From NCBI GenBank assembly GCA_964412105.1, contig CAYPNM010000035.1:1-30935 (forward strand): a DNA stretch of 30,935 nucleotides, written 5' to 3'. Within the stretch, counting starts at the first letter, position 1; each line of letters begins with the position of its first letter. The DNA is from JAKAGZ01 sp964412105. GTDB taxonomy: Bacteria; Bacteroidota; Ignavibacteria; Ignavibacteriales; Ignavibacteriaceae. Below are positions 1-8,390 of the stretch, in pieces. A program made the translations under genes and the position numbers. A model generated the notes under the pieces. It was not told the origin of the DNA. It saw only the letters and a program-made list of their open reading frames with translations, and searched no databases.

Positions 1-190
1 GAGGTTGATTATAATAAGGTGAAAGCTGAAAAAAATCTGAAACAGAATCAGCAGTGCTCCATGCGGGATCAATTATTCCATCTATTTTAATTTCAACATT
101 TGTTTTTTTAAGTATTAGTTTTTTTGTTTGAGCTGAAATTGAAAGTGTTGAAATAGCCAAAATGAAAAGCAGTAGTAGAGATTTTCTCAT
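1..190 (-). CDS. Secreted CBM9-like / DUF5916-type protein (5' fragment)
   Basis: Only the first 63 codons are in the window; the gene continues past base 1. Read on the minus strand from the ATG at 190-188, it begins with a classic signal peptide (MRKSLLLLFILAISTLSISA, then QTKK). Mature sequence follows with the pattern IDGIIDPAWSTADSV and then FFQLSPYYNQP. The 'IDG-x-(I/L)-D-x-x-W' start is typical of carbohydrate-binding family 9-like domains that open large Bacteroidota outer-membrane/secreted DUF5916 proteins. The product is therefore probably exported and may bind glycans or sit in the outer membrane. The function of DUF5916 proteins is not established, and the rest of the gene is needed to confirm the family. 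The start is supported by the signal peptide directly after the ATG. Confidence 0.7.
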   Translation of the reverse strand, partial: MRKSLLLLFILAISTLSISAQTKKLILKKTNVEIKIDGIIDPAWSTADSVSDFFQLSPYYNQP

Positions 191-396
191 AATGTTTTCC
201 GCAAAGTTTCTTATTTATTTAGACTCTTTGTTAAAAATAAAGGTTGCGTTTTATTTCAAAAATTGGCTTAAATTTGGTTTTATTTCACATATTTTACACA
301 AACGGCAGGACTTGATGATATGCTGCAGTTTTGAATTCCAGAAGGATAAACAACGTAGAATATACAAAATGAGATTTATTTCAAATTCAAAATTAT

Positions 397-417
397 GGGC
401 GGCTGCTTAAGTCGCCC
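397..417 (-). terminator. Hairpin terminator downstream of the M28 peptidase gene
   Basis: GGGCGGCT and AGTCGCCC form an 8-bp GC-rich stem (one G-T pair) around a 5-nt loop. It begins about 10 nt past the stop codon of the M28 gene. On the minus strand the stem is followed by ATAATTTTGAATTT, which is U-rich but not a clean U tract, so an intrinsic terminator is likely but not certain. Confidence 0.5.
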
Positions 418-427
418 CAAGGTACTT

Positions 428-2671
428 CTATTTCACTGCATTCTCTAACATTTCAGTTGCTTTATCAATCTCTTTGGAATAATTGTCAAGAGTATTTGCC
501 ACTACAACCGATTGTTTGTTGGCTTCTTCCCACTTTCTGGATTCAACAGCTTCACGAACCGCAGGAAGAGTTTTTACACCATAGCCGGTATAAAATCCGG
601 GTGCATAAATTTCATGTTCATACCACGGACGCCCTGTTAGTCCTTCTTTATTGGTCAAAAATCTTTCAGATTGATAAATTAGCTGATCAATACTCTTTTC
701 CTGATCTTTAGTAAATTCTTTACCTCTTTTCATAAATTCATTTTTTGCTTTCTGATATTCATCAGCACTTTTCTTCAAAGTGTTAACAGCATTTTCAAGA
801 GGAGCGAAGTTCAAGTACGGAACAGGATCTTCCCGTTTTGGCGGTATATAAGTTTTAGTAGGATCAGCCACTTCTGTAAACAAACTGTCCTTTAATTCAA
901 GGTTTAATTGATTAGTCTCCTCGCGCATATTATTAGTAAGTTTTTCAATTTCATTTAAATAAGTGGAAACTCTTCCCGCGAAATCATCAAAATTGAAAGG
1001 AAGAATATCGTCATCAGCCAGACGGAGAACAGCTCTGCCGGCTGTCTTTGCCAAAGCAATTCCATATTCAAAAGTTGGATCACCAAATCGTATATAATGA
1101 TCATAAGAATCATAGGCAGAGTGATAAACGCCCCCCTCTCCTTCTCCTCCAAATCCAAGGTTAAGACTTGCGATCCCTAAATGCTGCAGAAATGGAGTAT
1201 AATCGGAGCCGCTGCCCATTGCACCAATTTTAAGATTCTTAGTTGATTCAAGTTCTCCTTTAACTTCAGGCGAAGAAGTATTAATAATTTGCCTATCCTT
1301 TGCTCTTTCCCATACGCTAATGCCTTTTTCAGGATCTGTTACATCTTTTGCTACGTTATTTATAAAAGTCTCGAGCGAATGGGAGCCTTCCATAGATAGA
1401 AATCCCCTATCATTGCTATCAGAATTAATATAAGCAACTGCTTTTTGTTTAAGCTCATCCGCATGTGTTTCACACCACTCAGTAGAACCAAGTAATCCTG
1501 GTTCTTCTCCATCCCATGCACAATAGATAATTGTTCTTTTCGGTCTCCAACCTGTCTTTAGTAATTCGCCGATTGCCTTCCCTTCTTCCATTTCAGCAAC
1601 CTGCCCGCTCAATGGATCTTCTGCACCATTCACCCACCCATCATGATGATTTCCTCTTATTACCCACTGATCGGGAAACTCACTTCCCTTTATCATTGCA
1701 ATTACATCATGTATAGGCTTTATATCCCAATTAGATTCAACTTTCAAATGAACCTTGGTCAAACCTGGACCAACATGATAAGTAATAGGAAGCGCACCTT
1801 TCCAGTTGTTAGGGACAACAGGCCCTGTTAAAGATTTCAATAATGGAAGAGCATCATGATACGAAATAGGTAAAACAGGAATCTTTGTAAGAATTTTAAT
1901 GTCTTTCACTGCTAAACGTTTTACATTTTTTGTTGAGCCGACAAACGGTGTCGATGGATCACCCGTATAAACCGGCATATCTACAACAGAACCGCGCTGT
2001 ACACCATACTCATTCCTCCAGGCACCTTTGGGATAAACATCACCAACGTAATACCCATCATTTTTCGGATCAGAATAAATAATACACCCTATCGCTCCGT
2101 GTTCAGCAGCAACCTTCGGTTTTATTCCTCTCCACGCTCCACCATATCTCGTTATTACAATTTTTCCTTTAACACTTATTCCCATCCTGTCAAGCTGATC
2201 ATAATCGGAAGGAATTCCGTAATTGACATAAACAAGTTCTCCAGTTACATCGCCGTCTATTGAATAAGCATTATATGTAGGTAGTTGTTCATCTGTCTGA
2301 TACGAAGTTTTATCTTCCTTAACTGGAGGTTCTTTCAAAATCGGAGTAAATTTTTCCGGTGATATCATTTCAAGGACACGCGTTTTAGGAGTTGGAAACA
2401 AGACATAAAATGTTTCTATATGTGTATCCCATCCCCAGGATTTATATTGAGAAAGAATAAATTCTGCATTCTCTTTATCATAGGGTGATCCAACATGGTG
2501 TGGATGAGCACTTAGGATTTTTAGTCTGGCGTTTAAATCCGCGGGATTTAAGTATGAATCAAATTTCTTTTCGATTTCACTTTGGGCTGTATTCATCTGT
2601 GCAAAAGAGATGCCACACAAAAAAATAATTGCCATGAATATTAAATTGAAGAATCTCGTATAAGTTTTCAT
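428..2671 (-). CDS. Secreted M28 zinc metallopeptidase, PSMA/glutamate carboxypeptidase II-like
   Basis: This 747-aa protein should be an exported di-zinc aminopeptidase/carboxypeptidase that trims peptides outside the cytoplasm. It has a signal peptide (residues 1-25, cut after ISFA). A PA-type insert spans roughly 140-290, followed by the M28 catalytic domain and a C-terminal helical region (about 600-747) like the transferrin-receptor dimerisation domain. Expected metal and catalytic residues are all visible by comparison with human GCPII: H342 (GNHHDGW), D352 (EDPLSG), E389/E390 (DGEEPGLLGSTEW), D418 (NSDSN) and H517 (YHSAYDSYD). Length and domain order match the PSMA/TfR-like branch rather than small aminopeptidases. 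The substrate cannot be deduced. It appears to be transcribed alone: a hairpin follows it, and 135 bp separate it from mnmA. Confidence 0.9.
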   Translation of the reverse strand: MKTYTRFFNLIFMAIIFLCGISFAQMNTAQSEIEKKFDSYLNPADLNARLKILSAHPHHVGSPYDKENAEFILSQYKSWGWDTHIETFYVLFPTPKTRVLEMISPEKFTPILKEPPVKEDKTSYQTDEQLPTYNAYSIDGDVTGELVYVNYGIPSDYDQLDRMGISVKGKIVITRYGGAWRGIKPKVAAEHGAIGCIIYSDPKNDGYYVGDVYPKGAWRNEYGVQRGSVVDMPVYTGDPSTPFVGSTKNVKRLAVKDIKILTKIPVLPISYHDALPLLKSLTGPVVPNNWKGALPITYHVGPGLTKVHLKVESNWDIKPIHDVIAMIKGSEFPDQWVIRGNHHDGWVNGAEDPLSGQVAEMEEGKAIGELLKTGWRPKRTIIYCAWDGEEPGLLGSTEWCETHADELKQKAVAYINSDSNDRGFLSMEGSHSLETFINNVAKDVTDPEKGISVWERAKDRQIINTSSPEVKGELESTKNLKIGAMGSGSDYTPFLQHLGIASLNLGFGGEGEGGVYHSAYDSYDHYIRFGDPTFEYGIALAKTAGRAVLRLADDDILPFNFDDFAGRVSTYLNEIEKLTNNMREETNQLNLELKDSLFTEVADPTKTYIPPKREDPVPYLNFAPLENAVNTLKKSADEYQKAKNEFMKRGKEFTKDQEKSIDQLIYQSERFLTNKEGLTGRPWYEHEIYAPGFYTGYGVKTLPAVREAVESRKWEEANKQSVVVANTLDNYSKEIDKATEMLENAVK

Positions 2672-2806
2672 CTTTTGCTCACAATTTATTTAACGGAGAG
2701 AGTTAATTGATTTAGTAATATTAAAGATATTTAAACAATTATACCAATATTTTTTGATACGGAAATTATTAAAAGTTAGTTAATACAGACATACTATGGC
2801 ATGTCC

Positions 2807-3856
2807 CTATAAAATCACACCGCCCCCCAAACAAAGTTGATCTTTATAAAACACTGCAAACTGGCCGGGCGCAATTCCTTGGTCAGCAGTTTCCAATTTT
2901 ACTTTTGCAGAGTCATTGTTTATAAACTCAACTTCACAATTATAAAAATTTGCTCCGTGCCTGATTTTAACCTGTAAGTTGTTTTCAGAGGGTTTGCTTT
3001 CTGAAATCCAGTTGAATTTACCTGCTGTAAATGTATCCCGGCTTCGGCCTGCTTTATTTTCCCTTGAGATATAAACGATATTTTTTTCAACATCCTTCTT
3101 TACTACATACCAGGGTCCATGTGAAAGTCCGAGCCCGGAACGCTGTCCAATTGTATAATAATAGTATCCATCGTGCTCGCCTTTTTTTTCGCCTGTCTCC
3201 ATTTCAATAATATCGCCTTTTTTTACTCCAAGATGATGCCGGATAAATTCATCAAACTTTATTTGTCCAAGAAAACATATCCCTTGACTGTCCTTTCTGT
3301 CTCTGTTAGGGAGATCAAACTGATTAGCAAATTGGCGCACTTCTTTTTTCATATATTTGCCAATCGGAAATAATGCGCGCGATAATTGCTGCTGAGTAAG
3401 GTAAGCCAAAAAATATGTCTGATCTTTAACCGGATCAGGAGACCTTTTTAATTGATAAAGCCCGTTTTTCTCTACTATATTAGCATAGTGCCCGCTTGCA
3501 ACCTTTTGAAATGAATCATCGATCTTTTCATAAAACTGTCCGAATTTAATCAGGCTGTTGCAAAACATATCCGGGTTTGGGGTTCTCCCCTCCTTGATTT
3601 CAGAGATGGTATAGGTTACAACAGTATCCCAGTACTCCGTTTGTAAGGATAAAATTTCAAGTGGAATATTTGCTTGTTTGCAAACAGCACGCACAAATTC
3701 AAGGTCCTCTTCCCAGGGACATTCCCCCAAAAAAGAAAATTCATCCTGAAGCCATATCTTAAGATAGAAAGCAGTAACATCATGACCTTCATTTTGTAGA
3801 AGTCTTAGAGCAACTGAACTGTCAACGCCTCCCGATAACAAAACAGCAATTTTCAT
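2807..3856 (-). CDS. mnmA: tRNA-specific 2-thiouridylase MnmA
   Basis: MnmA installs the 2-thio group on U34 of tRNA-Lys, -Glu and -Gln in the cytoplasm, using ATP and a persulfide carrier. The 349-aa length fits the family. The PP-loop ATPase motif LSGGVDSS is at residues 7-14, and the two redox cysteines are C99 (GRTPNPDMFCN) and C194 (DSQGICFLG). The FDEF..HHLG region and a C-terminal beta-barrel ending in APGQFAVFYKDQLCLGGG are also present. The N-terminal segment reading KIWLQDEF, then GECPWEEDL, resembles from memory the cyanobacterial/plastid subtype rather than the E. coli type. The start is supported by the PP-loop only a few residues in. Its neighbour upstream is a small membrane protein in the same orientation. 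Confidence 0.95.
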   Translation of the reverse strand: MKIAVLLSGGVDSSVALRLLQNEGHDVTAFYLKIWLQDEFSFLGECPWEEDLEFVRAVCKQANIPLEILSLQTEYWDTVVTYTISEIKEGRTPNPDMFCNSLIKFGQFYEKIDDSFQKVASGHYANIVEKNGLYQLKRSPDPVKDQTYFLAYLTQQQLSRALFPIGKYMKKEVRQFANQFDLPNRDRKDSQGICFLGQIKFDEFIRHHLGVKKGDIIEMETGEKKGEHDGYYYYTIGQRSGLGLSHGPWYVVKKDVEKNIVYISRENKAGRSRDTFTAGKFNWISESKPSENNLQVKIRHGANFYNCEVEFINNDSAKVKLETADQGIAPGQFAVFYKDQLCLGGGVIL

Positions 3857-3939
3857 ATAATCATTAAAATTGAAAAAGTTTCTTAAAGATATAAAAAAGG
3901 TAGGACATATTATCTACAATATAATAACTGGATATGCTG

Positions 3940-4449
3940 CTATTTTTGAGGTTTTACCTTGTCTTTATCTTTCTTCATACCAAGTCGCTCGACCACCTCA
4001 TTATAAATGTTTCTGTCAACTTTACTTAAAATAAAAGTTTCAAGTTTTCTGCTGTCTTTAATTTTATCATAAAACCCGACAGTCCTGTTATGAGTTCCGT
4101 CTTTTATTCTCATTACTCCACTTAATCTTCCCTGGAATATACCCCCTTCAAGTGAACTGATGTCTTTAAAAAAAATAGTAACAGGCTCTTTATAGAAAAG
4201 AAAATCGCTGCAGATCATTTTTTCATTGTCCACTTCAATTTTGTAGGGAAGAATTTTATATAACATCAAATAATGTCGGTTTAGCAAATAAATAATTAGG
4301 AATGTGACGACAAATGGAATTATAAATACTAATCCTTTATCAAGGTTAACAGCAAGACTTACTGCATAAATTGATAACAAAATAGTAACAGGAATATTCC
4401 CGTACCTGTATAAAAATCTCAAAAATCCAGAATATGTAAATGATTGCAT
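3940..4449 (-). CDS. Small membrane protein of unknown function with a possible PH-like cytoplasmic domain
   Basis: I do not recognise this 169-aa protein as a named family. It has two hydrophobic segments close together (about residues 17-34 and 38-57), forming a hairpin. A soluble C-terminal part follows (about 65-150) with alternating beta-like segments (YKIEVDNEKMICSD, then VTIFFKDISSLEGGIFQGR, then GVMRIKDGT). This layout, two TM helices plus a small beta-rich domain with an 'F.DI..LE' strand, resembles bacterial PH-like (DUF304-type) membrane proteins, but that is inference. The extreme C-terminus is lysine-rich (KKDKDKVKPQK). It lies 78 bp downstream of the PhoH gene and 83 bp upstream of mnmA on the same strand, so co-transcription is possible. 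Confidence 0.65.
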   Translation of the reverse strand: MQSFTYSGFLRFLYRYGNIPVTILLSIYAVSLAVNLDKGLVFIIPFVVTFLIIYLLNRHYLMLYKILPYKIEVDNEKMICSDFLFYKEPVTIFFKDISSLEGGIFQGRLSGVMRIKDGTHNRTVGFYDKIKDSRKLETFILSKVDRNIYNEVVERLGMKKDKDKVKPQK

Positions 4450-4527
4450 TTTATAATTAATTATTAGGCACGGTCAAAGTTATAAATAAAAAATAAATAT
4501 TGCAGGCAATTAGTAAGATTATTCAAG

Positions 4528-5895
4528 TCAAAGAAGATTGCTTGCAAGTTCTGCAAGGGCTGATCTTTCTCCTTTTTCTAGGGTTATGTGCGCATAAAGT
4601 TTCTGTCCCTTAAACCTGTCAATCAAATATGAAAGTCCGTTGGATTGTGAATCTAGATATGGATGGTCAATCTGATAAATGTCGCCCGTGAATACAACTT
4701 TAGAACCTTCACCGGCACGGGTTATAATTGTCTTTATTTCGTGCGGTGTTAAATTCTGGGCTTCATCAACAATAAAAAATATTCTTTGCAGGCTCCTGCC
4801 TCTTATATAGGTCAAAGGTTCAATAACAAGTTTTTCTTCTTTTAACATACTTGTGATTGCAAGACTCTGCCTGTCACCTTCAGGGAACTGATCTTGGATC
4901 ACCCGTAAATTATCCCACAATGGCTGCATATAAGGTTCTATCTTGCTTTGAATGTCTCCGGGCAGGTAGCCAATATCCTTATTGCTTAATGGAACAATTG
5001 GGCGGGCTATAAATATCTGTCTGTAATTTTTTTTAACATGAAGTGCGGCAGCCAATGTAAGAAGAGTTTTCCCTGTCCCCGCTTTTCCTGTCAGCGAAAC
5101 AAGTTGAATATCATTATTAGTTAAGGCATCAAGAGCAAAAGTTTGTTCAGCATTCTTTGGTTTGATCCCGTAAGTGACAATTTTGTCTACCTTTTTAAAA
5201 TTTTCCTTGTCCTGATCGAGATTGGCAAGTACAGATCTGTTTGAATTCCTAAAAATATAATATTTATTAGGAAATGCTTCACCATTTAGATTTTTAACTA
5301 ACGATTTTGCGGGTACTTCAAATGGAGATTGAAATAATTGTACTATAATGTCGTCATCGAAATCTTCGATTATTTCCGTTCCACTATATAACTCATCAAC
5401 ACTAACAATGCGATCAGTGGTGTAATCCTCTGCAAGAATACCAAGAGATTTTGCTTTCATTCTTAAATTGACATCCTTGCTGACTAGAACTACTTTCGAC
5501 TTCCCTTCAAGTTTTTTATTCCAGTCCAAAGCAACCCCTAAGATTCTATGATCAGGATTATCTTCCCTAAAAATTTCTTTAATATCTGGGTTCAGTCCAC
5601 GCGAAATTGCAATTCTTAGTTTTCCCTTTCCCTTACCCATTGATATGCCGCCGTTGAATAAAGCATCGCCTGTCATTGCATCTAGTGTTCTTGCAAATTC
5701 ACGTGCATTTAAATTTATTACCTGACTGCCTCTTTTGAAGGAATCCAGTTCTTCAATAACGGTCAGCGGAATTACTATATCATTTTTTTTGAACTGATGT
5801 ATACAACTTGCATCATGAAGAATAACATTAGTATCGAGGATGAAAGTTTTTGTTAATTTCGATTTGAGATTTTTGTGGGCAGTCTTGATCTTCAT
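4528..5895 (-). CDS. PIN domain-PhoH family ATPase
   Basis: This 455-aa protein joins an N-terminal PIN ribonuclease domain to a C-terminal PhoH ATPase domain, as in the YlaK/PhoH2 group; such proteins are thought to be RNA-unwinding and RNA-cleaving. PIN acidic residues are visible at D21 (FILDTNV), E49 (VIEELDSFKRGS), D115 (NPDHRILG) and D141 (VSKDVNLRMKA). The ATPase has Walker A GKAGTGKT at 270-277 and Walker B IFFIVDEAQNL with D377/E378. The SGDIYQID-like sensor (FTGDIYQIDHPYLD) and the terminal SALAELASNLL are typical of PhoH. Both domains appear intact. It is the first gene of a minus-strand run toward mnmA. RNA as substrate is family knowledge, not visible here. Confidence 0.92.
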   Translation of the reverse strand: MKIKTAHKNLKSKLTKTFILDTNVILHDASCIHQFKKNDIVIPLTVIEELDSFKRGSQVINLNAREFARTLDAMTGDALFNGGISMGKGKGKLRIAISRGLNPDIKEIFREDNPDHRILGVALDWNKKLEGKSKVVLVSKDVNLRMKAKSLGILAEDYTTDRIVSVDELYSGTEIIEDFDDDIIVQLFQSPFEVPAKSLVKNLNGEAFPNKYYIFRNSNRSVLANLDQDKENFKKVDKIVTYGIKPKNAEQTFALDALTNNDIQLVSLTGKAGTGKTLLTLAAALHVKKNYRQIFIARPIVPLSNKDIGYLPGDIQSKIEPYMQPLWDNLRVIQDQFPEGDRQSLAITSMLKEEKLVIEPLTYIRGRSLQRIFFIVDEAQNLTPHEIKTIITRAGEGSKVVFTGDIYQIDHPYLDSQSNGLSYLIDRFKGQKLYAHITLEKGERSALAELASNLL

Positions 5896-6001
5896 TAATT
5901 TCCGGCATATGTACTTTCCAAATATTAATAAATTTATATTGTATTACAAGTGGAGAAGAGCTAATGGTTGTTAATTAATTGTAAATTTTTAGTTAATAAA
6001 T

Positions 6002-6694
6002 TTAAGAAGTAAGTTTGAAACCCGTTCCATGAACATTAACAATCTCAACGGTTCTATCCTGCCTTAAATATCTTCGTAGCTTAACAATATAAACATCCAT
6101 GCTTCTGGCTGTAAAATAATTGTCTTCATTCCAGATTTGTTTAAGAGCGTCGGATCTAAAAACTGTTTCATTGACATTTTCAGAAAGCATTTTCAGAAGA
6201 TCTGCTTCGCGGGTAGTCAACCTTTGTTCATGATTATTAATACATAAAGTTCTTTTATTATAGTCAAAGATATATTTTCCTATTTGAAATGAATTTACTG
6301 TGGCTTCATTTCCATTACTTTTTTTCACCCTTTTTAGGATGTTATTTATCCTTAGTAATAATTCCTCACTACTGAAAGGCTTTGTAATATAATCGTCCGC
6401 TCCTATTCTCAAACCTTCCAATTTATCCGGCTGCATGGACTTAGCGGTTAAAAAAATTAAAGGCATATTTTTATCTTTTCGCCTTATCTCTTTTGCCAAA
6501 GTGAAGCCATCTTTTCTAGGCATCATTACATCAAGGATGCATAGATCGAATTTTTCAGAGAAAAATCTTTTGAGACCGCTTTCCCCGTCTGCCTCTTTTG
6601 TAACAGTAAAACCCTTTAATTCCAGGTGCTCTTTCAAAATCGCACCAAAATTCTGATCATCTTCAACCAGTAGTATTTTTGTTTTATCTCTCAT
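6002..6694 (-). CDS. OmpR/PhoB-family response regulator
   Basis: A 230-aa DNA-binding response regulator. The receiver domain (about 5-120) has the acidic pocket E11-D12-D13, phosphoacceptor D55 (CILDVMMPRKDG), T83 and K105 (YITKPFSSEELL). A winged-helix effector domain follows (about 135-230: RLTTREADLLKML, then RSMDVYIVKLRRYL, then VHGTGFKL). It overlaps the histidine kinase gene by 4 bp (ATGA), so the two are translationally coupled and almost certainly cognate. OmpR-family regulators bind direct repeats about one helical turn apart. The TTAACA array between the kinase gene and the divergent secreted-protein gene fits that mode exactly, so this protein probably controls both the divergent gene and its own operon. 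Confidence 0.95.
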   Translation of the reverse strand: MRDKTKILLVEDDQNFGAILKEHLELKGFTVTKEADGESGLKRFFSEKFDLCILDVMMPRKDGFTLAKEIRRKDKNMPLIFLTAKSMQPDKLEGLRIGADDYITKPFSSEELLLRINNILKRVKKSNGNEATVNSFQIGKYIFDYNKRTLCINNHEQRLTTREADLLKMLSENVNETVFRSDALKQIWNEDNYFTARSMDVYIVKLRRYLRQDRTVEIVNVHGTGFKLTS

Positions 6695-8250
6695 TGTTCA
6701 ACAGGAAAAATTAATTCAAACATTGTTCCATATCCGGGTTTGCTTGTTACAGTGATTTTACCATCATGAGCTTCTACCATTTTTCTCACGTAATTTAATC
6801 CTATACCATAACCTCTGGTATCATATATATTTCCTGCCTGCGCCCTGTAAAAAATATCAAAAATCTTATCAAGGTCTTGCTTGAAAATACCTATTCCATT
6901 ATCTGTAAATGAAATTATCAGGTTTCCACTTTCATTTTTAGTACGTATTAATATTTCCGGTTTCTCCTTTGAAAACTTAATTGAATTATCCAGCAGGTTT
7001 GAAAAAATTCCTGTTACATGAATTTTATCTCCTTTAATAAAAGAATTCTCAGCCGCCAGATCAGTATTAATTTTTCCGCCATTGTTCTTAATTATCACTG
7101 AAAATTTATTGACCAGTTCCAGAATTATTTCATGTACATTAAATCTCTCTTTTTTTAACTGAAAATTTCCTTTTTCAATGACAGCAGTATTTAGAAGATT
7201 TTCAACCATTTTGCGCAGGCGGTTGTTTTCTTCAGTTATAACTCTGGAATATTTTCTGACAGATTCAGGCTCACAAATTATTTTAGGTTCATTTAGTGAT
7301 TCACTCGCAAGAGAAATTGTGGATATTGGTGTCTTAAATTCATGAGTAATATTATTGATTAAATCATTTTTTATTTCACTAATTTTTTTCTGCCTTATCA
7401 ATAGGCTTATGGTTCTGTAAAACAGAAATATTATAAGAATTATTAAAGCAGCTGAAAAGGAAAGCATTAAGTATAAATTCCTGAGGATATAGCTTTTCTG
7501 ATATGGGAACTGTACTAGAAGATAATTTGGCACACCAAATAGATCGTCAGGAAAAAGCCTCGCCTCAAATTCTGTATTATTTAAATTGGATTTACTAACT
7601 GCATTGGAAAATGACAAGGTATCTGAATTAGCCGTTTTTATACCCCAATAATATTCTGCAGTTATACCGTTATCTCTCAACTCTTCATTCAATATTTTCC
7701 CCAATATACTTGATTTTATTCTCTCCAGAATTGGCTTAGCTGGCTCAACTGTCATAAGCTGATAAAAAATCTGGTTAACATTATTTTTCTTCCTGACAAT
7801 TACGGAATCAATCTTCCTGCGAATGGAAACTATTTCAGCTTTTTCATTGGATGTATCCTTACCATTCCAATTGAAATAATTTATTTTCGTTATATCAGAA
7901 TCGTTTTTATCATTCTTTTCTACATCGTATTTATAGAAATATCTGGAAGGGCCGCTGTTATTACTGGATCCGGCAATATGATAAATCTTAGAGGCCTTAG
8001 TTGAATCCTTTTTAATTATCAAAGTGTCTTTTTTATCTTTATCAGTTATAAATTTATTAATTACAACGTTAGCTGTTTCTCTTTTTTCCAGCTTTTTTAC
8101 AGTCGAGTTCAAAGCTTCATTAACAGCACTCTTGAATTTTTGTTCCTCAACTTTAAAAGCATTTGATATCCAGTATAACTGAACTCCAATTAATCCTAGA
8201 ACTGCTAGAGTCATTAATAGAACAATTATTTTGATATGCCTTTCTTTCAT
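6691..8250 (-). CDS. Sensor histidine kinase with large extracytoplasmic sensor domain
   Basis: A 519-aa inner-membrane kinase. TM1 is at residues 7-29 and TM2 at about 257-280. Between them is a roughly 225-aa, lysine- and asparagine-rich periplasmic domain with no family I can name. The cytoplasmic part has a HisKA dimerisation domain with phosphoacceptor H303 (ITHEFKTPIS) and a HATPase with N box (LLDNSIKFSKE), G1 (FTDNGIGIF), F box (FDIFYRAQ) and G2 (GYGIGLNYVRKMVEAHDG). There is no separate HAMP domain of obvious length. It precedes the response regulator in the same transcript with a 4-bp overlap. The input signal is unknown. The divergent gene encodes a secreted charged protein, so an envelope signal is plausible. 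The kinase gene's own upstream region contains the putative operator. Confidence 0.93.
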   Translation of the reverse strand: MKERHIKIIVLLMTLAVLGLIGVQLYWISNAFKVEEQKFKSAVNEALNSTVKKLEKRETANVVINKFITDKDKKDTLIIKKDSTKASKIYHIAGSSNNSGPSRYFYKYDVEKNDKNDSDITKINYFNWNGKDTSNEKAEIVSIRRKIDSVIVRKKNNVNQIFYQLMTVEPAKPILERIKSSILGKILNEELRDNGITAEYYWGIKTANSDTLSFSNAVSKSNLNNTEFEARLFPDDLFGVPNYLLVQFPYQKSYILRNLYLMLSFSAALIILIIFLFYRTISLLIRQKKISEIKNDLINNITHEFKTPISTISLASESLNEPKIICEPESVRKYSRVITEENNRLRKMVENLLNTAVIEKGNFQLKKERFNVHEIILELVNKFSVIIKNNGGKINTDLAAENSFIKGDKIHVTGIFSNLLDNSIKFSKEKPEILIRTKNESGNLIISFTDNGIGIFKQDLDKIFDIFYRAQAGNIYDTRGYGIGLNYVRKMVEAHDGKITVTSKPGYGTMFELIFPVEQ

Positions 8251-8289
8251 AGCAGAAATTTAGTCGAAATCTCTCATTAATACCTGTTT

Positions 8290-8326
8290 TTAACATTTTT
8301 TAACAGTTCTTAACATCCTTTTAACA
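8290..8326. promoter_or_regulatory. Four-copy TTAACA direct-repeat array, probable response-regulator operator
   Basis: TTAACA occurs at 8290-8295, 8300-8305, 8310-8315 and 8321-8326, giving centre spacings of 10, 10 and 11 bp. Each copy is preceded by T-rich sequence (TTTTTAACA, TTTTTAACA, TTCTTAACA, CTTTTAACA). Same-face direct repeats are the standard target of OmpR/PhoB-family dimers, and such a regulator is encoded next door. The last copy ends 5 bp before a TATAAT box, so the array covers the -35 zone of the plus-strand gene, as expected for a class II activator site. Confidence 0.7.
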
Positions 8327-8331
8327 TAAAT

Positions 8332-8337
8332 TATAAT
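8332..8337 (+). promoter_or_regulatory. Candidate -10 element (TATAAT) for the secreted repeat-protein gene
   Basis: A perfect TATAAT hexamer, extended as TATAATTTG, lies just downstream of the TTAACA array. It would give a leader of roughly 45-50 nt before the start codon at 8391. Bacteroidota often use TAnnTTTG instead; the sequence here is one base off that spacing, so which form is used is unclear. Confidence 0.45.
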
Positions 8338-8378
8338 TTGTATTTATTACCTTATCGGCCAAAACAATTAAACTTTTT

Positions 8379-8384
8379 AAGGAG
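8379..8384 (+). promoter_or_regulatory. Strong ribosome binding site AAGGAG
   Basis: AAGGAG is followed by a 6-nt spacer (TTAAAA) and then ATG at 8391. It is one of very few textbook Shine-Dalgarno sites in this window, which fixes the start and suggests high translation when the gene is induced. Confidence 0.75.
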
Positions 8385-8390
8385 TTAAAA

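Noticed and set aside
162..410. Plus-strand open frame of 82 codons near the window start
   Set aside because: It overlaps the signal-peptide start of the minus-strand CBM9-like gene and a terminator, and its translation shows no domain or plausible composition.
5982..6004. TAAATTT/AAATTTA inverted repeat at the response-regulator stop
   Set aside because: Low-complexity AT sequence with a 9-nt loop, overlapping the stop codon; not distinguishable from chance.
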